This document shows, in pieces, positions 1-5,936 of a DNA stretch of 9,578 nt. Origin of the DNA: an uncultured Collinsella sp. (lineage in GTDB: Bacteria > Actinomycetota > Coriobacteriia > Coriobacteriales > Coriobacteriaceae). Every line of letters starts with the position of its first letter. Positions within the stretch are counted from its first letter, which is position 1. Below the pieces are notes generated by a model. That model was not told the origin of the DNA. It did no database searches and saw only the letters and a list, made by a program, of their open reading frames with translations. The stretch spans positions 1 to 9,578 of the forward strand of contig UQZC01000045.1 in assembly GCA_900545505.1 (NCBI GenBank), read 5' to 3'. The position numbers were made by a program, and so were the translations under genes.

Positions 1-129
1 GGTGGCGAGGGCTCGGCCGACCAGGGTCAAAAGCGCCGTCGCCGTCGCCGTTCCCGCAAGCCGCGCCAGGATGGTGGCGAGGGCTCGACCCCGTCTTCGT
101 CCGCACCACAACCGCCCGCCGGCGAATAA
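1..129 (+). CDS. C-terminal end of a protein with a basic Arg-rich tail (5' truncated)
   Basis: Frame 1 is open from the first base to TAA at 127-129 and gives 42 residues. The visible part is low-complexity: two GGEGS units (identical 15-base DNA copies at 1-15 and 73-87) flank a basic KRRRRRRSRKPR stretch, and a Ser/Pro-rich end follows. Such tails are common on RNA-binding proteins such as DEAD-box helicases or ribonucleases, where they help bind RNA. That is only a guess here, because no catalytic domain lies in the window. The frame has a sensible GC-rich third position and is followed by hairpins before comF. Confidence 0.7.
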   Translation, partial: GGEGSADQGQKRRRRRRSRKPRQDGGEGSTPSSSAPQPPAGE

Positions 130-192
130 CACCCGCGAGCGGATTTAGCCCGCCTTGCCCCGAGCGCATCGGGGTATCATAGCGCCGAATCA

Positions 193-228
193 ACAACCCT
201 CCCTGCGACCGAACGTAGGGAGGGTTGT
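193..228 (+). promoter_or_regulatory. 12-bp stem-loop overlapping the comF ribosome-binding site
   Basis: ACAACCCTCCCT (193-204) pairs perfectly with AGGGAGGGTTGT (217-228) around a 12-base loop. The right arm contains AGGGAGGG, which is the only good Shine-Dalgarno for the TTG start at 232 (about 8 bases of spacing). The hairpin would therefore hide the RBS when folded. It may also serve as a terminator of the upstream gene, but no real T-run follows (TTGTGTCTTG). A smaller 6-bp hairpin (CCCCGA/TCGGGG, 158-174) precedes it, also without a T-run. Confidence 0.55.
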
Positions 229-231
229 GTC

Positions 232-1038
232 TTGAAGAGCCATCTGAACATATTGAGCCGTCTGCAGGGTGCCGGTGCCCTGCCGTTTGCGGACGAATTG
301 CTACCGTTTGCCGAGCACGCGACGTACGAGGCGCTTGAGGCGTTGTCGCCCACGCGATGTGCCGGCTGCGAACGCGCCGGTGCGCTTATTTGCCAAGACT
401 GCCTGGCCGCGCTCACGCTCATCGACCCACGTCATAGCTGTACCCGATGCGGCGCCCCGTTTGGGGATTTGCTGTGCACTGAGTGTTCGGTCGAGGGCAC
501 GTCCTCGGCAATGGCGGAGGCGCTCGACCGCTGCCTGGCGTGCGCCGTCTATGCGCATCCGCTGCCGCGCATCATTAAAGCGTACAAGGATGCGGGCGAG
601 CGACGTCTGGCTCCGTATCTGGCGGAGCTGCTCTACGACACCGCCCTGCATGCCCAGGTCGTAGCGCCCGATCGCTACGGAGGCGTGCTGTCCGGTGCGG
701 ATGCGGTGGTGTTTGTGCCTGCGACGGCGGCAGCGTTTCGGCGGCGTGGCTTTGATCATATGGAGGCTATTGCGCGCCCATTTTGCGAGCTGTCGGGTGT
801 TCCCCTGCTCGATGCTCTCGTCAAGTACGGGCATGGCGACCAGCGAGAACTCGGTCGTGAGGAGCGCCGCGAGCGTGCCCGAGGCATGTATGAGACCGTT
901 GAGGACGTGCAGGGCAAGCGCCTGCTGCTTATCGACGACGTTATCACTACGGGTGCGACGATGGCCGCGGCTTCGGCGGAACTCAAGCGCGCCGGCGCTG
1001 CGGCCGTTGATGGCCTCGCTATCGCACGTGTTTGGTAG
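232..1038 (+). CDS. comF: ComF family protein (phosphoribosyltransferase-like, double zinc ribbon)
   Basis: The 268-residue product has the ComF layout. The N-terminal part has four CxxC pairs in two clusters (C43/C46 with C54/C57, and C70/C73 with C82/C85), as expected for zinc ribbons. A type I phosphoribosyltransferase domain fills the rest. Its PRPP-binding loop LLLIDDVITTGAT lies at about residues 231-243, close to the C-terminus. ComF/ComFC proteins support DNA uptake in competent bacteria and also occur widely in species not known to be competent, so transformation cannot be concluded. The TTG start at 232 was chosen because AGGGAGGG sits 8 bases upstream. No ATG lies nearby in frame, but other weak starts (TTG 253) exist. 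The next gene begins 11 bases after the stop, so the two are probably cotranscribed. Confidence 0.9.
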   Translation: MKSHLNILSRLQGAGALPFADELLPFAEHATYEALEALSPTRCAGCERAGALICQDCLAALTLIDPRHSCTRCGAPFGDLLCTECSVEGTSSAMAEALDRCLACAVYAHPLPRIIKAYKDAGERRLAPYLAELLYDTALHAQVVAPDRYGGVLSGADAVVFVPATAAAFRRRGFDHMEAIARPFCELSGVPLLDALVKYGHGDQRELGREERRERARGMYETVEDVQGKRLLLIDDVITTGATMAAASAELKRAGAAAVDGLAIARVW

Positions 1039-1049
1039 GGGTGGTTCGG

Positions 1050-2159
1050 ATGGCAATAAAGATCGGGCAGCGTGGCAAGCCTGCAAGCGAGCAGCTGGCT
1101 GCTTCCGTAATTTTGACGGGTGCCTCGGCGCTGCGCATGATGCGCGCCGAGCGCCGGCAGATGGGCTACATAAGCTGGAAGGACCTTAATCCCGATGAAG
1201 AGCGCCGTGTGCTGCGCACGTCGTCGCCCTCGACCGAGGACATCTATCTTCCCGATTTGGTGCGGATTGGGGCCGCAAGCGGCGAGGTGCAAGAGGATTT
1301 GTGCTTGCTGGTAGGATCTGCAGCGCAGCGCCGCCGTATTCTTGGCGTGAGCTGGTCCGTATGCTCCGAGTTGCCCGCCGGCTCGATTCTAGAGGTGGAA
1401 CCGGGGGTGTACAGTCTATCTCCCGAGGCCCTTTGCGTAGCCGTCGCGCGCGAGGTCGGCTGCATCCAGGCATTTGCCCTGGCCCAGGAGCTGTGCTCTA
1501 AGATTTCACTGAGTGACCGCGGGAAGTATCTGCCTCCCTACACCTCGCCTGTCGTGAACAAATTGGCAAAGGACAAAGACCAGCCGCCAGATGTCGGTTA
1601 CTTTGAGGTCGAGTCCGTGCTGACACCCGATTGCCTGGTAGATTACCTCGCGGCATGCAAGGGGAATGTGGCCAAACAGCTGCTGCGCCTGTGTCCCTAC
1701 CTGTCAGAAAACCTGCGCTCGCCCATGGAGTGCATCATGCTCGCTCTGTTTTCGCTTCCGTTTTCCTATGGCGGATTTGCCTGCGGTCCCTTTAAGACCG
1801 ACTACAAGATCGAGTTCGATGACCGCGCGCAGGCAATCTCGGGGATGCCCCATGCAGTTTGCGATGCGTATCAGGAGGCAGCCCGGTTTGACCTGGAATA
1901 CAACGGCGAGCTGGGCCATTCCTCCCGGAGGGGGCGTATCCATGATGAAAAACGCAACACGGGCTTGATTACTATGGGAATCGAGGTCGCGACGGTCAAC
2001 AACGAAATGCTCCGCGACATGGAAGCGATGGAAGCGCTCGCATGGCGCATCCACCAGCGTATGGGTAAGCGATATCAGAATCGCGTAGAGGCTCGTCGAA
2101 AGAGGCAAGATGCTCTGCTGAATACGCTCCGAGCGTGCTTTGGGCTCAAGCCAGCGTAA
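1050..2159 (+). CDS. Accessory protein with DUF559/Vsr-like nuclease-fold C-terminus
   Basis: The 369-residue product is not a recognised housekeeping protein. The C-terminal third (about residues 225-335) shows a pattern I associate with DUF559 and AbiEi-associated proteins of Actinobacteria: S-x-M-E with a hydrophobic helix, LPFSYGG, then FDLEYNG (D281, E283, G286), H290, HDEKR (D299, R302), L-x-x-x-G and a V-x-x-V strand. In the DUF559/Vsr group (PD-(D/E)xK-like fold) the acidic residues and the D-x-x-R helix are conserved, so a nuclease or DNA-binding role is plausible but unproven. The N-terminal two thirds are unassigned; they may be the DNA-recognition part. ATG 1050 follows AGGGG at 1037-1041; TTG 1032 in the same frame would overlap comF. 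Codon use is less biased than in hpf or icd, which fits an accessory or transferred gene. Confidence 0.72.
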   Translation: MAIKIGQRGKPASEQLAASVILTGASALRMMRAERRQMGYISWKDLNPDEERRVLRTSSPSTEDIYLPDLVRIGAASGEVQEDLCLLVGSAAQRRRILGVSWSVCSELPAGSILEVEPGVYSLSPEALCVAVAREVGCIQAFALAQELCSKISLSDRGKYLPPYTSPVVNKLAKDKDQPPDVGYFEVESVLTPDCLVDYLAACKGNVAKQLLRLCPYLSENLRSPMECIMLALFSLPFSYGGFACGPFKTDYKIEFDDRAQAISGMPHAVCDAYQEAARFDLEYNGELGHSSRRGRIHDEKRNTGLITMGIEVATVNNEMLRDMEAMEALAWRIHQRMGKRYQNRVEARRKRQDALLNTLRACFGLKPA

Positions 2160-2194
2160 AACTAGGGCTTTATAGGGGGTCTGTTTATATGTCC

Positions 2195-2411
2195 TGTGCA
2201 AAATACGGCAAATATGAGTACTGTTACTAGATTAGTGGCAGCAAAAACAAAGAAACTTGGGCCGAAAATCTGGATTCATTGAAGAGATAATAAACGAATG
2301 TGGAATATCTTGGCGCCAAGCAGGCTGTGCGGAACTCAAAAAGGGCTCGTGAGGCGGTAATACGCTGCTACTAAATTGGTGACAGTACTCATATTTGCCG
2401 TTTTTTGCACA
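2195..2411. repeat. MITE-like element with 48-bp terminal inverted repeats
   Basis: The left arm (2195-2242) and the reverse complement of the right arm (2364-2411) match at 42 of 48 positions, including an unbroken 20-base core ending in GAGTACTGT (2205-2224 and 2382-2401). The arms start TGTGCAAAA and enclose about 121 bases. No target-site duplication is visible at the outer ends. The size and non-coding character suggest a miniature inverted-repeat element or a composite of two inverted copies of one repeat. The arms contain the same peptide start on opposite strands (MSTVT-x-LVAA), discussed in the findings. No transposase gene lies in the window. Confidence 0.75.
2214..2352 (+). pseudogene. 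Broken small ORF inside the inverted-repeat element
   Basis: ATG 2214, within the left repeat arm, opens a frame reading MSTVTRLVAA that stops at 2280-2282 after 22 residues. If one A of the AAAA run at 2266-2269 is removed, the frame continues through FIEEIINECGISWRQAGC to TGA at 2350-2352, giving about 45 residues of ordinary composition. That makes a one-base frameshift in a small gene likely, though the product is unknown to me. No strong Shine-Dalgarno precedes the ATG (ACGGCAAAT), so translation is uncertain. Confidence 0.35.
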
Positions 2412-2412
2412 C

Positions 2413-2460
2413 GGCACCCTGAGACGGGTGCCCCGGAGCTCCCCGTGGGGGAGCTCCGGG
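2413..2460 (+). terminator. Two tandem GC-rich stem-loops, possible terminator
   Basis: GGCACCC (2413-2419) pairs with GGGTGCC (2426-2432). Directly after it, CCCGGAGCTCCCC (2432-2444) pairs with GGGGAGCTCCGGG (2448-2460) around a three-base loop, a 13-bp perfect stem. What follows is CTTCATGGGG, so there is no proper T-tract. The second stem resembles the real terminator at 3970-4003 in shape and size. It may be a decayed or weak terminator for the 1050-2159 gene, or a boundary structure of the repeat element. Confidence 0.5.
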
Positions 2461-2532
2461 CTTCATGGGGGCACGAATAGCCCGCTCCGACCTGCGAAAT
2501 CTGTACTCGCGATGCGAATGACGCCCCTAACC

Positions 2533-2561
2533 TTAAACTTTAGCTTGAACTTAGCTATAAT
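2533..2561 (+). promoter_or_regulatory. Sigma-70/SigA-type promoter of the lipoprotein gene
   Basis: TTAAAC (2533-2538) and a perfect TATAAT (2556-2561) are separated by 17 bases. Transcription would begin near 2568. This is the best promoter in the window and lies in an AT-richer patch just after the stem-loops, so it probably drives the lipoprotein gene alone, which ends in its own terminator. The leader would be about 105 bases if translation starts at 2674, or about 340 bases if it starts at 2911. Confidence 0.7.
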
Positions 2562-2673
2562 GCGCTTCGTTCCTACCAGGCTGTGGTTGCGGACGGACGA
2601 AATGCCCGTCCTAGTCCAAGACAGACGCGGTCAAAGGGATCCACGTAAGCGACCGCGTGCGCGCGGCGCGATC

Positions 2674-3903
2674 ATGGCGCGTCCTAGATGTAAGCCGCAC
2701 CGTCCGTTCTACTTTCTTTGGGGCAATACCGCCTCGCGGGCGAGCGGGCCAGTCGTGAAGGTGGCTACGGCCTCCCGAGCAAACACCCCGGTGCGCAAGT
2801 GTGGGGTCAAATACCAGGTCAGCTGGTGGGAACAACCCGATATTCCGCGCAACGCACGGATTGTATACGACACAGAAGGCAGGGTAGTGGACATGGTGAG
2901 GGGCAGCTTGATGCACGCGGCTCGGTTAGGTGCTGGGGCCGCGGCGGTCATTGCCGTATTGGGCCTGAGCGGATGCGCGTTCAATCCGCTATCCACGTTC
3001 ACGACGCCCACGATTGACCAGATCGAGCGCGAGACCGTTACCCCTACGGTGTCGGACGATGCCCTGGTCACTCCCGGTACCCTGACGGTTGCCCTCGATA
3101 CCTCCGATGCCCCGCAGGCCATGCAGGGCGCCGATGGCAACCTCACGGGCTACGCGGTCGACGCTGCCCGCGCCCTTGCAAGCCGTATGGGCCTTAAGGT
3201 TGCCTTCGTCGATGCGTCGTCTGCCGATTCCGCGCTTGGCGACAAAAAGGCCGACATCTTTATTGGCGACATCAATTCCACGGACGGTGACATCAGCACG
3301 CTTGGTACTTGCCTGTACGACGCTGCGGCAGTGTTCGGAAAGACGAGCGATGGCGAGTCGCTGAGCGTTTCCACCGAAACGCTTAACACCGCTACCCTGG
3401 GCGTTCAGACCTCCTCGGCCTCGCAGGAAGCGCTTGCCAAGCAGAGCATCACGGCCAACCAAAAGACCTTCTCCAACATCAACGAGTGCTTTGAGGCGCT
3501 CGAGTCCGGCGAGATCGACTACGTGATTTGCGACTCCACGGCCGGCGGCTACCTTGCGCGCCTGATGAGCCAGATCTCTTACGTCGGCGCGCTCGAGACG
3601 CCCTCGACGCTCGGCGTCGCGGGCCTCGCGGCCAACGATGAGCTATGCCGTGCCGTGAGCGATGCCCTCGACGGTATCACGGTCGATGGCACGCTCGAGG
3701 CGGTCCACTCCGTCTGGTACGGCACGATGCCCTATGACCTCACCACCAAGACGGTCTCGGGTGCCGACGTGCAGTCGACCGACACCGGATCCAGCGAGTC
3801 CGCATCCTCCGATTCGAGCAGCGAGAGTGCAACCTCCGAGGATAAATCGTCCAGCCAGGAAGGCACCATCACCGACGACGACATTAACAAACTCAATAGC
3901 TAG
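2674..3903 (+). CDS. Solute-binding lipoprotein, SBP_bac_3-like (start uncertain)
   Basis: The core is an extracellular solute-binding domain of the amino-acid ABC-transporter type (about residues 134-350 counted from 2674): GTLTVALDTS, GNLTGYAVDAARALASRMG and DYVICDSTAGGYLA fit the usual strand-helix pattern. Before it stands a lipoprotein signal, AARLGAGAAAVIAVLGLSGC, whose lipobox Cys is at 2974-2976. After it comes a Ser/Glu/Asp-rich tail of about 50 residues. No permease or ATPase gene is adjacent, so ligand and partner are unknown. ATG 2911 has GAGGGG 7 bases upstream and puts the Cys at residue 22; ATG 2893 puts it at 28. Both are normal lipoprotein starts. I report 2674 because the upstream frame reads like protein (KYQVSWWEQPDIPRNARIVY, DTEGRVVDMV) and stays open from the promoter, but its RBS is poor and an N-terminal domain before a lipobox would be unusual. 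Confidence 0.75.
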   Translation: MARPRCKPHRPFYFLWGNTASRASGPVVKVATASRANTPVRKCGVKYQVSWWEQPDIPRNARIVYDTEGRVVDMVRGSLMHAARLGAGAAAVIAVLGLSGCAFNPLSTFTTPTIDQIERETVTPTVSDDALVTPGTLTVALDTSDAPQAMQGADGNLTGYAVDAARALASRMGLKVAFVDASSADSALGDKKADIFIGDINSTDGDISTLGTCLYDAAAVFGKTSDGESLSVSTETLNTATLGVQTSSASQEALAKQSITANQKTFSNINECFEALESGEIDYVICDSTAGGYLARLMSQISYVGALETPSTLGVAGLAANDELCRAVSDALDGITVDGTLEAVHSVWYGTMPYDLTTKTVSGADVQSTDTGSSESASSDSSSESATSEDKSSSQEGTITDDDINKLNS

Positions 3904-3969
3904 TTATTGCTAGGGGTGGTGTCTCCTATACGTTGGAAAGGACACTTCTTCACGGTTTCAACACGCACG

Positions 3970-4003
3970 GCCGGGCTTCCCCGATGGGGGAGCCCGGCTT
4001 TTT
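3970..4003 (+). terminator. Rho-independent terminator after the lipoprotein gene
   Basis: GCCGGGCTTCCCC (3970-3982) pairs with GGGGGAGCCCGGC (3986-3998), 13 pairs including one G-T, with a GAT loop. TTTTT (3999-4003) follows. It lies 66 bases after the stop codon. Confidence 0.9.
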
Positions 4004-4075
4004 CATCCCAATAAAACTAGCAGGTCAAAGCCAATTTTCGGGACCAAATACAAAGCCGCCGGCCCCCTCCTATAG

Positions 4076-4099
4076 CGCACTTTGCCACAGAAAAGTGCG
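4076..4099. promoter_or_regulatory. 8-bp perfect inverted repeat upstream of hpf
   Basis: CGCACTTT (4076-4083) and AAAGTGCG (4092-4099) flank an 8-base spacer, 122 bases before the hpf start. It could be an operator or a small hairpin in an hpf leader; there is no T-run after it. The rest of the 317-base gap between 3904 and 4220 holds only the terminator at 3970-4003. I could not find a convincing -35/-10 pair for hpf in it. Confidence 0.35.
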
Positions 4100-4220
4100 A
4101 GACTTCGGTATGCGGTATCAAGCAATCGTTATTCGGGTCTTTAGGAATCCGCGTGATTAAATGCACGGCAATGGGTACATAGCCAGTACAGTAAGTCCCC
4201 GAGGCAGATTGGAGCCACGT

Positions 4221-4805
4221 ATGGATATCAAGGTTTCTGGACGCAAGACGACGGTAACCGATGCTCTGCGTGCGCATGTGGATGAGAAGATCGGCGAGGC
4301 GCTCAAGGTTTTCGATATCGAGCCCATGACGGTCGACGTTGTACTTCGCTATGAGAAGAACCCCTCGAACCCCAACCCGGCAATCGTCGAGGTTACGGTT
4401 CGTGCCCGCGGTTCGGTGATTCGCGTTGCCGAGCACGGTGCAGATATGTACGCCGCCATCGACCTCTCCGCCGATAAGGTCACCCGCCAGCTGCGTAAGT
4501 TCAAGACCAAGGTCGTGGACAACCGCCAGGGCGGTGCCAGCGCCGCGGATGTTGCGCCGGTCGAGCGCGTCGAGGATCTGGCCGACCTGCTGCTGCCCGA
4601 GGAGGAGGACGACCTGCTCGTCCGCGAGAAGGTTATCGACGTCGCCCCGATGACTGAGGAGCAGGCGCTGGTGCAGACCGATCTGCTTGGTCATGACTTC
4701 TACGTGTTCGAGAACGCGACGACTGGCCTCATCAATGTGGTGTATCACCGTAAGAATGGTGGATATGGCATCATCAAGCCCCGCATCGAAACACTTGACG
4801 AGTAA
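4221..4805 (+). CDS. hpf: Ribosome hibernation promoting factor, long form
   Basis: The 194-residue protein matches long-form HPF. The N-terminal ribosome-binding domain (1 to about 105) starts MDIKVSGRKTTVTDALRAHV, as usual for the family. An acidic linker (LLLPEEEDD) leads to the C-terminal dimerisation domain (about 133-194) with APMTEEQAL, LLGHDFYVFENA and GGYGIIKP. In Firmicutes and Actinobacteria this protein binds the 30S subunit and pairs 70S ribosomes into inactive 100S dimers in stationary phase or stress. ATG 4221 was chosen because the family begins here and GGAG (4211-4214) is 6 bases upstream; the in-frame ATG at 4161 adds 20 residues that do not fit. It is a single-gene unit with a terminator behind it. 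In many Gram-positives hpf follows comF genes, which fits the comF at 232. Confidence 0.95.
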   Translation: MDIKVSGRKTTVTDALRAHVDEKIGEALKVFDIEPMTVDVVLRYEKNPSNPNPAIVEVTVRARGSVIRVAEHGADMYAAIDLSADKVTRQLRKFKTKVVDNRQGGASAADVAPVERVEDLADLLLPEEEDDLLVREKVIDVAPMTEEQALVQTDLLGHDFYVFENATTGLINVVYHRKNGGYGIIKPRIETLDE

Positions 4806-4809
4806 AATA

Positions 4810-4831
4810 CGTTAACTTGCATGAGTTAACG
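4810..4831. repeat. 8-bp inverted repeat with GTTAAC arms between hpf and its terminator
   Basis: CGTTAACT (4810-4817) and AGTTAACG (4824-4831) are perfect inverted arms around six bases. The site lies 5 bases after the hpf stop and just before the terminator stem. It may add to the terminator, act as a 3' mRNA-protecting hairpin, or be an operator for the DegV gene, which otherwise has almost no room for a promoter. Confidence 0.4.
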
Positions 4832-4834
4832 GTT

Positions 4835-4866
4835 GGCGGCCATCCCAGGCGGGTGGCCGCCTTTTT
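4835..4866 (+). terminator. Rho-independent terminator after hpf
   Basis: GGCGGCCA (4835-4842) pairs with TGGCCGCC (4854-4861), with CCC/GGG pairing inside the loop, and TTTTT follows at 4862-4866. It ends only 4 bases before the RBS of the DegV gene, so that gene depends on read-through or on a promoter overlapping this region. Confidence 0.9.
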
Positions 4867-4884
4867 ACGTAAGGAGTCGCTTTG

Positions 4885-5838
4885 ATGGACAAGGCTGCAT
4901 CTACCGGTCATTCGGACCGTTGCCGCATCGTCGTCGATACCTGCTGCGACTTTAGCCCCGAGGTCGCCGCGAACCTCGATGTCGATATCCTGGGTTTCCC
5001 CTTCATTATCGATGGCGAGGAGCGCACGGATGACATCTGGTCGAGCATCACACCCAAGGAGTTCTACGACCGCATGCGCGCCGGTGCCCGCGTGTCCACC
5101 TCGGCTGTGTCGCTCGGTCGCTATATCGAGTTCTTTACCGAGTGCGCCAAAGAGGGTACGCCCACGGTCTACCTGTGCTTTACCTCGGCGCTGTCGTCGA
5201 GCTACAACTCCGCGTGCCAGGCGGCGGACGCCGTGCGCGCCGAGTATCCCAACTTTGAGCTCTACGTGGTCGACAACGCTCTGCCCTGCGCGACCGGCGC
5301 GCTCTTGGCGCTCGAGGCCGTGCGTCAGCGTTCGGCGGGACTGACCGCCAAGCAGCTGGTCGATTGGGCAAACGAGGCAAAGACCTACGTCCACGGCTAC
5401 TTTACGCTCGAGAGCTTCGACGCACTGGCTGCCGGCGGCCGCATTCCGCCCGCGGCGGCTCAGCTCACGGCAAAGCTCGATGTCAAGCCCGAGCTCTCCT
5501 ACGACCTTGCCGGCTCGCTGTCGCTGATCGGCGTCAACCGCGGCCGCAAGAAGGCGCTCAAGTCCATTCTCAAGTCGTTCCGCGAGAACTACGTGCCCGA
5601 CCGCACCATGCCCATCGCCATCATGACGGCCGATGCCGAAAAGGACGGTGACTGGCTCGAAGCCGCCATCCGCAAGGAGGAGGGCTGCGCCGACGTCACG
5701 ATCATTCGCAGCTCCCTGGGTCCCACCATTGGCTCGCACGTGGGCCCCGGCATGGTGGCCTGCGCGTTTTGGGGCAAGAATCGCGCCGAGAAAGCCTCGC
5801 TTTCCGACCGCATCGCCCGTCGCGTGCGCGGCCAGTAG
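4885..5838 (+). CDS. DegV family protein (fatty-acid-binding)
   Basis: The 317-residue protein has the DegV layout. RIVVDTCCDF (14-23) corresponds to the usual V-x-T/D-S-x-x-D start. STSAVS (71-76) takes the place of the TSxPS loop that contacts the lipid head group. FTSALSSSYNSA (99-110) matches the SSxLSGTYxSA motif, and LAAGGRIPPAAAQ (about residue 184) matches the GGR motif. DegV proteins bind long-chain fatty acids; relatives such as FakB hand acyl chains to a fatty-acid kinase. No kinase (fakA) is near, and the CC at 20-21 and ALSSS in place of GLSGT are small departures from the standard motifs. ATG 4885 has AAGGAG at 4871-4876, 8 bases upstream; the preceding TTG at 4882 is less likely. 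A 98-base gap separates it from the next gene. Confidence 0.9.
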   Translation: MDKAASTGHSDRCRIVVDTCCDFSPEVAANLDVDILGFPFIIDGEERTDDIWSSITPKEFYDRMRAGARVSTSAVSLGRYIEFFTECAKEGTPTVYLCFTSALSSSYNSACQAADAVRAEYPNFELYVVDNALPCATGALLALEAVRQRSAGLTAKQLVDWANEAKTYVHGYFTLESFDALAAGGRIPPAAAQLTAKLDVKPELSYDLAGSLSLIGVNRGRKKALKSILKSFRENYVPDRTMPIAIMTADAEKDGDWLEAAIRKEEGCADVTIIRSSLGPTIGSHVGPGMVACAFWGKNRAEKASLSDRIARRVRGQ

Positions 5839-5936
5839 GCAAACGTTGCGGCCGTAATCGACCCCAACTCACTGCCCAAACGCTGGCACCGAGTATTCAA
5901 CCTGGTAACAACACCCAACCCAAAAGGAAAGGTTTC

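Larger units (their letters stand above)
2160..2673. other. 514-base stretch without an intact gene
   Basis: In order it holds: 35 bases with nothing seen after the nuclease-like gene; the inverted-repeat element (2195-2411) with a broken small ORF; two tandem stem-loops (2413-2460); about 70 bases with no signal seen; a promoter (2533-2561); and about 105 bases of likely transcribed leader. The leader has a short potential hairpin (GGACG near 2591 with CGTCC near 2607) and an in-frame ATG at 2602. I see no tRNA or recognisable structured RNA in it. Confidence 0.6.

Noticed and set aside
155..180. TTGCCC and TATCAT as a comF promoter
   Set aside because: The spacer is only 14 bases, and the hexamers overlap a hairpin.
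2232..2417. Minus-strand 61-codon frame across the inverted-repeat element
   Set aside because: It begins at GTG outside the right arm, has no RBS, and its composition is not protein-like. It differs from the ATG-based frame shared by the two arms.
2800..2850. ACCAGGTCAG as part of a signal recognition particle RNA
   Set aside because: The conserved GGAAG-type tetraloop and purine-rich partner strand are missing, and the stretch is open and protein-like in the lipoprotein frame.
4161..4220. Upstream ATG for hpf at 4161
   Set aside because: The extra 20 residues do not belong to the family, and the proper RBS and conserved start are at 4221.
4774..5739. 321-codon open frame on the minus strand over the DegV gene
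   Set aside because: The DegV motifs on the plus strand are unambiguous, and the minus frame has no RBS or domain.
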